This document shows positions 57,302 through 64,000 of a DNA stretch of 64,000 nucleotides, piece after piece. Under the pieces are notes generated by a model. That model ran no database searches and was not told the origin of the DNA. It saw only the letters and a program-made list of their open reading frames with translations. The translations under genes were made by a program, and so were the position numbers. Position 1 is the first letter of the stretch. Every line of letters starts with the position of its first letter. Source of the DNA: Sambucus nigra (Eukaryota > Streptophyta > Magnoliopsida > Dipsacales > Adoxaceae); assembly GCA_949130495.1 (NCBI GenBank), contig OX422215.1, positions 14,299,302 to 14,363,301 on the forward strand, written 5' to 3'.

Positions 57302-58216
57302 CACTCCTACGAGTGTACTTCGTATTGATAGCCTCAAAGTGTTCAACCTGAAGGCTCTTACTAGCCATATTTACTAGTTCTTAACTACTTCTCCTGCTCA
57401 GCTGACTAGCGCCCCTACCTAGTGTTATTTTTGGATGCTCTCCATGACTTACAGCAATTCTATCATTTTCATCTGGATGTTCTCCGAGATGTTCATCTTT
57501 CGAATCCTCTGTAATAACAATACCATTCTTGGACATAAAATGACATCTTCTTGGGGCATGACTTTAAAACTTAGAGGAGGTTTTTAAACCCTTAATACTA
57601 TCGCATAAAATGTTTGCACCTTGAGTTAAATCCATATGATCAACTACCGTAACTTGAAGAGGGGTTCTAGAATTTACACTCTTCCCATTAATCTCAGTTG
57701 GTCTAAGTGATCTATCCAACATTCGAAAATATTGGAGCTACTCCTCTATTGTTGGTTGCATCCATCAAATGACTTGGGATAAAAAATTTATTAGTTGACT
57801 GGGAATTACCCTGGACGCTATTAGTTTTGTTCGAAATAATAGGGATATCCACAATCTTTTTATTTCCAAGATCAGCATCTATATTTATGGTACTTCCAAG
57901 CCTCTCTAGGTATAATGGTATTATCCCATTGTTTTGTTGAACGGACCTCTGAGGTTACTGCACAAGGCTGGCGTCACACATCTGAACAACCACGTGGCTT
58001 TCTGTTCCTATATTTTCAACTGTATAGGAATTTTTTAAACCTGATATTGTTATTGCTCTCCCTGATAGTTTAGAATATCCAAGTTTATCGAATCAGCTGG
58101 AAATGGTCAATTTTTTCCTTGTAATCTCTTTTGGCTGGACATTCACCTTTGCTAATAATAGGTAGAGTATTTTTTTAGGGATTATTCATTTTAGACTGAG
58201 GAACAGTAACTCCTTT
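57302..58216 (-). pseudogene. LINE ORF1 C-terminal remnant (degenerate)
   Basis: Minus-strand pieces such as NNPKNTLPIISKGECPAKR-like text continue ORF1 beyond the knuckle, but stops are frequent and the domain cannot be named. No LINE reverse transcriptase is found between here and 56952. Confidence 0.35.
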
Positions 58217-58858
58217 TTATAAAAATATACACTTAGAAATTGAGTGTCCAATAGATTTACGAAAGGTACAAATCATGGGGAAGGATTCATAAGCTATATT
58301 GACATAAAAATGACCATCACCTTTTTCAACCATCAGACGCTCAGGAGGTTTAACAGATTGGTCTACATTTATTAAAACAAGAGCAAAATTATCATAGGAC
58401 CTATCCATAGTGGTCTTATCAACATGTAAAGGAATACACACCCCTCTAACAATTTGCAGGAGGAGACGTCGGTTCCAATGATCTTGGCAAAGACCCATGA
58501 ATCTAACCCAGATTGAAGTAGTGGAAATTATATGCATATCTTGATTAAAGTCTGGAACCCAGGACAAAAGTTTGAATGACTCGGTAGATAACTTCAAGCT
58601 ACAAAAATATATAACATTACTCATATCAAATGAGCATGAAAATCGAAGGTAAAAATAACCCTTACCTATGGGTGTTAGAACCCAGACCTTCTGAATCTGA
58701 CCAATAGAGGACATAGCCATTTTCAAATATGCGAGTTTCCATGGCTTGTTTCCTTTGGATAGAATTAGACTACCAACGAGAGTAGAAGAGAGGCATTCAT
58801 TAATAACTTCATGGTAAGAGGATTCAATAAGCCTAACTTCTAACGAATCCCTACACAT
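58217..58858 (-). pseudogene. LINE (L1-type) ORF1 protein, DUF4283 plus zinc knuckle
   Basis: A 213-codon frame. It has LAYLKMAMSSIGQIQKVWVL and GKGYFYLRFSCSFDMSNVIY (the DUF4283-type RNA-binding fold), then LLSWVPDFNQDMH, ISTTSIWVRFMGLCQDHW, VCIPLHVDKTTMDRSY and FALVLINVDQS, and at the C-terminus a zinc knuckle MICTFRKSIGHSISKC. In the knuckle the second Cys is replaced by Arg, so it is damaged. This is the ORF1 of plant L1-like LINEs (nucleic-acid-binding protein); related ORFs without a LINE RT are widespread. The start at 58858 (MCRDSLEVRL) may be internal. Confidence 0.8.
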
Positions 58859-59260
58859 GTATGGGGCAGAAAAGGGGGGAAGGCATGGGGGAGACTTACT
58901 GGCCTATTCATTTTCTATCCCATTTTTCCTAAGAACTTCATCAAATGATGGATGGTATGGTTTTTTTTCATAGGTTTGTTTACTTAAGTTAGATGCAAAA
59001 GTAATATAAAAATCCTCAAAAGGTTTAGGATCAACAAGGCAGAGGACTTGAATCCATTAGAAGAAAGAAGAGAGATTTACTATGAGAAGGAGAATTTTAG
59101 AGAGAGGGAGGAGCTTCTCTCTATATATTTTTAGAGAGAGAAAAATTTGAAGAGAAAATAGGAAATACTAAGGTCGTAGCCATGAGAAAAGACAACAAGA
59201 TGACAGGCCGCAACCAACTGTCCAAGTGGCACGCCTACCACGGCCTAGAGGGATAAACAG
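58859..59260 (-). other. LINE 5' region
   Basis: Minus-strand 5' region of the LINE ORF1. It includes repeated GAGAG-rich runs at 59095-59150, and the ORF1 N-terminus can be read in pieces near 58890-58960. No promoter can be named. Confidence 0.35.
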
Positions 59261-60340
59261 AAATGGTTTAAGTTCTTTAATCCATGGAGATAAAAATTTC
59301 AAAACCTGGTTTTGGACAAGAACACTCATGAACATACATTCATATTATTGACCCAAGGCCAACCCCCAAAGTGGTCCCTATTCCAAGCCTAACCACATTT
59401 AAACCTAAAAACACTTTGCCTACCCTTTTGAATCCCCATAAAACAGAATTGTGTACCAAAATTAAAAAGTCATACCAAACCCAATCAAACCAGACCAAAA
59501 ATTATTTCTACCAATCCAAGCCAAATCAAATCACGAGTCACAGTTCATCATAATTGTTTATGATTTAAAGATTGTCCATTCACGGGTTGTACAAAACTAA
59601 AAGCCCTAATTATGCAGTTCAATAGCTTTAAGTAAGAGATTGATGAATAAATTACAAATAAATATGGAAAAAGGAGAAAACAAGTTTATGGCTTGAATCA
59701 AAGCAATAATTCAAGAACAAGCAAATAAGCTAACTTGATTCAACGAAAAAGTCGCCTGAATATGGAAGAATCTCCAGAGAAGAAAACTTCGGGTCGTCTG
59801 AAATCGCCTCGAGAAATTGATCTCAGCACCTTGGGTAAGGTAATGAGGCCACAATATCACCTCATTTATATAAGACGACGTTGAAAGTTGAAACGTCAGA
59901 ACAGAAAGTCACGGCACTAACATTATATAAGGTCGCACCCCTAATAATGAAGAACATTAGGCCAACTCTAACATGGTCGCGACATCAGAGCATAATTAAT
60001 CCCCAATACCAAATCCCTTACCTCTTAGCACGGAGTCTTAGGGGCTTAATTATATACACAAAATATGTCAGACTATAAGCACAGGACACATGGTAAGAAA
60101 TCCACACTAGCAGAATAAGGAGATGGCCTGCGGAAGACCATGGCACTGTGCACATTATCGCAACATGGGCTTTAGATAGGACATGGACCCCAGTTCTATA
60201 AGTAGCAGATAAACAGACCACAGTCATACTTTTGATCGACCTCAGCGTCCTACCCCAACACCAGTGCAGATTGCCATGTCAGCATAGTACTTACCAATTA
60301 TCCAATATCTGGAAATATTCCATTTCAATAATACTTATCC
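59261..60340. other. Unassigned non-coding stretch
   Basis: No gene or repeat was recognised. 59740-59890 and 60060-60260 are less AT-rich than their surroundings, and the stretch may belong to a retroelement LTR together with the promoter-like block after it. Confidence 0.3.
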
Positions 60341-60346
60341 ATATAT

Positions 60347-60393
60347 CACGTGCACCATGCACGTGACACTCTCATGAAAATTCAATAAATAGA
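60347..60393 (+). promoter_or_regulatory. Promoter-like block: two G-boxes and a TATA box
   Basis: CACGTG at 60347-60352 and again at 60360-60365 (together CACGTGCACCATGCACGTG), then AATAAATAG at 60384-60393. G-boxes bind bZIP and bHLH regulators in plants. Downstream is a CT-rich leader (60440-60480). The next ATG (60506) opens only 20 codons, so this is more likely an LTR promoter than a gene promoter. Confidence 0.4.
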
Positions 60394-61266
60394 AGCCCTC
60401 ACCACCTTATTTGGAGAGACATCTTTGACAGCGAAGCTCTTCCAAACTCTCCACTCACTCTCTCTTCACACCAGAGAACATACTCAAGTCACCTACTCCG
60501 ATCACATGAGCTACAAAGGTCCGCTGCCCCTCTATAGCCTAAGCTACCAAGTTACATCCCTCTCATAACAAAACTTGTATGTTCATATATTTAGCCTTAC
60601 TTCTCACTTATATGCCTCTAAAGGACATTGAATCTTATATTATTACATATGAATAATGTGAATGAAGCATCAAAGTGGACATAAGCTTATTTTTATAGCC
60701 GAACCACTCTATATCTTGTGTTTTGTCTCTCTATATCTATTTTTTATGTATTCTATACTCTAGACTATCGAGTATAGCCTTAATGGTATGGATTATTCTT
60801 ATAGACCCATTTTCTGACATTACCAATTTTGAATCATTGAACAATGCTCGCAATGATTCATCTTCTAAATAGCTTTAAGTGTTGAAACAATAGAGTGAAG
60901 GGTCTATTGAAAACGTTTTGTAAATGCAAAAGAGTTAGTCTGAATGTTGATACATTTAATATATTATATGTGAAGTAAAGTTATACCAGATAACCTTTCT
61001 ACTTCATTAAAATCTTATATAACATAATGAAATATATTTTGTACTTTTATTTTAATATATCTTCTCCATACAATAATTTTATCTTTTTTTAAAATTATGT
61101 CATTCTATATTTTTTCATTTTTAGTGAAGTAACCCATTAATACTTTTGTTATTTAGTATACTTCCTTTTACTATTGTATAACATAATAATTAAATTTAAT
61201 ATTATAATCGTGTGGCTCAATGCTAGTAACTAAAAAAAAGTTGCTCACAAATTAATGTAGGAGTTA
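60394..61266. other. Unassigned AT-rich stretch
   Basis: CT-rich leader-like start (60430-60490), then AT-rich DNA. Nothing else recognised. Confidence 0.3.
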
Positions 61267-61386
61267 TTTTTTTTATAAGTAAGCAAGGTGTATTAAAAGA
61301 AGTCGCCTATGGGGACAGAAACTCGTATACAAGGGTCATACAAATGTCTACTTGAGACCAAAGACAAAAAATTAGGATGAGGATAC
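61267..61386 (-). mobile_element. 5'-truncated LINE 3' tail
   Basis: On the minus strand it reads CTTTTAATACACCTTGCTTA followed by CTTATAAAAAAAA, the characteristic 3' end of plant L1-type LINEs (TTTTAATA-TT-TGCTTACTTAT-A(n)). Upstream is CCCCATAGGCGACTTC. Only about 120 bp are left. It abuts the direct repeat copy 2. Confidence 0.7.
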
Positions 61387-61659
61387 AAAAAGTTCCCCTC
61401 GATCACTGCACCGCGATAGCTCGGGGCCCGCAATGCCATATCTAGTCATATACCAAACCATATAATGGATCAATTCATTTGCATTTTTACATCATGAGAC
61501 GATGACCAACTGAATGCATGATCAAATACATCGACCTTCACACAACCTTCTATATTAGCTAGGAGCACGATATATAGTACCAAAATCAATTAAATCCATA
61601 AACCCAACTTTTAGATACTCTAAAAGCCAAATATGGTATATTTACACATAACACATAAA

Positions 61660-61716
<57 letters not shown>

Positions 61717-61731
61717 TGAAACACATACATT
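61387..61731 (+). repeat. Direct repeat copy 2 with (TA)n tract
   Basis: Near-identical to 56952-57301: AAAAAGTTCCCCTCGATCAC, GATAGCTCGGGGCCCGCAAT, CATCATGAGACGATGACC, then the TA tract (61663-61714) and AAGTGAAACACATACATT. Confidence 0.9.
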
Positions 61732-62028
61732 ATACTTCCTTAAACGTACATAACAGAATCATGCGTCCTTGGGATAAATCTTAACTCTCATAAACTAGAT
61801 TCCCATGATAACTTAGTATGCTTGGATCACCAAATTTCCTACTCATAACCTCCAGTAGAAACTTTAACAAAAACCAAGGTCCGAAACAAATAAAAGAAAC
61901 CTATACATTCTGTCAAAATCCATTCGCAGGGGGATATTATGTAGTCTTTCGGCAAAGGATCAACATCAAAAATTCTTTACCCAAATTCGTGTGTACGAAT
62001 ATGTTTTATAGCCATGAGCACAACCCCT
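61732..62028. other. Unassigned stretch
   Basis: No gene recognised. The 80-codon frame at 61818-62060 has no family resemblance. Confidence 0.3.
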
Positions 62029-63150
62029 GTCGCAGCCCGGGTAGAAAAGTGTCGGGTTGAAATTCTAAAATCCACCTAAAACCTACCCAACTCGATCTTT
62101 TTCGGCCCATATCATCTTTAAACCTCATTCAAATCTTTAATCGATCTTAAAACACCTTAAACATCATATCCAATTCATTTTAAACATGATTATAACATAT
62201 TTAGGTTAAAACATCAAAATAGGTTTAAATTATTAATTTTAACATGAAGGTGATTAGGGTTCATAATGACGTCGGGTTTTGATCAATAAAAGTTCTCTTA
62301 AATTATTAGGGTCAATTTTAAACACGGGATTCATATTCTAATCAAATTTCTAATCATGTTTAAAGAATATAAGCATAATATTGACTTAGGTACAATCCTT
62401 TAATGCATCAGATTAGTTTTTTCAACATATAACCTCCATAATAACCAATGTACAACTCCCCCAATGTATTGGATTTAAACCCTTCATGCATCTAAACCAA
62501 AATAGATTCAATACGATAATTCAAACATAAACAAGTTACATTATAAAACCATGATAAAGCAAGATATTTGTTTCTTAATAATGGTGGTTAAAATTTCTAG
62601 CTTGACTTATCTTCTATAGATCTTTAAGTTCCTCCCCAAAAGTCTTCCATATCTCTCCCAAAACTTCTCTGCTTCTAAGATTTGTGTATGAGGATAAAAG
62701 TGGATAGCAAAAGAAGGTTGATTTTCTTTAAAACTCTTAATCCCAGAGGTCTCTAAAAGGCCTAAGTTCAGACCCCCCCATATGAGATGAAAATGTTACC
62801 CAAAACTTAGTCCAAAGGTATACTTGTCCATGGAGCCCAATTTAATACATTAAAAATACATATTCGGTTCTTCTACCATCATAGAGTTCGATACAACAAT
62901 AATACCACATATCATAAAAATAAGATACACGACTTAAATATTTTTTCGAGTAAATTGCGAATAATTAATTCTACCAATTGATTATTTCATGACATCCAGT
63001 TTAAATGCCACATAACATGCAAATTTAAATACCACATAAATTATGCATTTATTATTACCATTTCGTACAAGTAATAATTATTCTCATTTATTAATTTATT
63101 CCCACAATTAATAAATAAAAAACAAAGAAAAAATATGGAGTATTACATTG
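62029..63150 (+). mobile_element. Possible chromovirus-like solo LTR
   Basis: Starts TGTCGCAGCCCGGGTAGAAA and could end GGAGTATTACA near 63148, both LTR-like termini. It is AT-rich inside and holds no coding sequence. The flanks do not show a clear 5-bp duplication, so the call is weak. Confidence 0.3.
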
Positions 63151-63378
63151 AGCTAAAATAATCTCGAGTTAGCCTTCTCATATGTTTTGAATCTCTTAAT
63201 GTTGTGAAATCCTAGGAAGCATGCGGCACATAGTCTCAAAATAGTTATAAATTCCACGACGATGACAAGAACACATATAACATTCTTAACTCATTATTTG
63301 GTTGTATAAAACTATAGAGGGGTGCCTCAAATTTGGCCATTATATTTTAGGAATAGGGTCTCTCAAATACCCCTCCCA
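63151..63378. other. Unassigned stretch before the minisatellite
   Basis: No gene recognised; it ends in CCCCTCCCAC before a C-run. Confidence 0.3.
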
Positions 63379-63402
63379 CCCCCCCCCCCCCCCCCCCCCC
63401 CC
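63379..63402 (+). repeat. C24 homopolymer
   Basis: 24 uninterrupted C residues, preceded by CCCCTCCCA. The other strand is a G-run able to form G-quadruplex structures. The exact length may suffer from sequencing error. Confidence 0.85.
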
Positions 63403-63419
63403 GTCTATAGAAAATATGA

Positions 63420-64000
63420 GGTTGAGATCCCCCCAGGGTCCCTCAACTGTAGAAATTCATATTGGTGAAGGAACCCCCAGGGTCCCTCAACCACAGAAAA
63501 CCCATATTGGAGAAGTAACTCCGAGGGTCACTCGATCGCAGAAAATCAACATTGGAGAAGGAACCCTAGGGTCCCTCAACCGTAGAAAATCTATATTAGA
63601 GAAGGAATCCCCAGGGTCCCCATCCCCCGACAGCAGAAAATCCACATTGGAGAAGGAACCCCAAGGTCCCTCAACCCGCAGAAAACCCATATTAGAGAAT
63701 GAACCCCCAGGGTCCCTCGACCGCAGAAAAACCACATGGAAGAAGGAACCCCAGGGTCCCTCAACTGCAGAAAACTCATAGTGGAGAAGGAATCCCCAGG
63801 GTCCCTCAACCACAGAAAACCCATATTGGAAAAGGAACCCCTAGGGTCCCTCAACCGTAGAAAACCCATGTTGGAGAAGGAACCCCCAGGGTCTCTCAAC
63901 CACAGAAAAAACACATTGGATAAGGAACCCCCAGGGTCCCTCAATAGCAGAAAAACTCATATTGACTAAGGAACCCTCAAGGTCCTCAACCAAAACCTGA
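63420..64000 (+). repeat. 45-bp minisatellite running off the window end
   Basis: About 13 units: GGAACCCCCAGGGTCCCTCA, then ACCGCAGAAAACCCATATTG and GAGAA. The 45-bp period equals 15 codons, so long frames stay open on both strands (63302-63781 plus; 63487-63813 and 63591-63944 minus), giving GSLNRRKPILEKEP-like repeats. These are by-products of the period. Where the array comes from is not visible; Tat 3' regions carry similar arrays. Confidence 0.93.

Noticed and set aside
58217..58858. Host gene for a zinc-knuckle protein
   Set aside because: Domain order matches plant LINE ORF1, the knuckle has lost a Cys, and the surroundings are repeats.
63302..63969. Proline/arginine-rich repeat proteins on both strands
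   Set aside because: The 45-bp period opens overlapping frames on both strands at once, which is typical for a minisatellite and not for a coding gene.

Overview
The window is nuclear DNA of a flowering plant, most likely a eudicot, from a gene-poor, repeat-packed region. No intact host gene, tRNA or rRNA was found. Almost every stretch that can be identified is a decayed transposable element, and elements are inserted into elements. The plant origin rests on Tat-lineage Ty3/gypsy elements with plant mobile domain (PMD) genes, Sirevirus-like Ty1/copia elements primed by initiator tRNA-Met, a CACTA transposon, a plant L1-type LINE ORF1 and a plant-type LINE 3' tail.

Two large Tat-type Ty3/gypsy elements lie tail to tail. 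Element E1 (+ strand) runs from 1031 to about 20780: gag/protease linker, protease, RT, RNase H, integrase, two antisense genes (B then A), a 47-bp minisatellite and a 3' LTR. Its 5' part is outside the window. Element E2 (- strand) runs from 54576 leftwards to about 21280: 5' LTR 54576-52480, PBS, leader, gag, RT, RNase H, integrase, the same two antisense genes and remnants of a minisatellite; its 3' LTR is missing. Reading frames are broken by stops, frameshifts and lost catalytic residues.

Later insertions interrupt both elements. (1) A Sirevirus-like copia element without pol (5660-11189, - strand, TSD AGTTA) sits in the E1 integrase. (2) A second one (22200-27769, + strand, TSD CTTAT) sits in intron 1 of E2 antisense gene A. 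(3) A 9.3-kb non-autonomous CACTA transposon (31030-40325, TSD TGG) sits in E2 antisense gene B and carries about 32 copies of a 168-bp tandem repeat plus a fold-back MITE. (4) A chromovirus-like LTR fragment (42139 to about 46670) sits in the E2 integrase and itself holds a solo Sirevirus-like LTR (44135-45295). Other Sirevirus-like LTR pieces are at 1-1030 and 20780-21279.

The right flank (54577-64000) holds part of a third Tat LTR, a LINE ORF1 remnant (- strand), an unassigned promoter-like block with two G-boxes, a LINE 3' tail, a 345-bp direct repeat present twice, AT-rich unassigned DNA, and a 45-bp minisatellite that runs off the window end.

The most interesting signal is the pair of antisense genes, present in both Tat elements in the same order. 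Each is preceded by a promoter-like module (a TGCCGATAGGCA-type palindrome, a CCCC stretch, then a TATA box) that also occurs in the LTRs of the same elements. Gene A also keeps introns at equivalent places in both copies. Other notable signals are a pol-less Sirevirus family with a shared non-coding block, and a seven-monomer higher-order structure in the CACTA repeat array.
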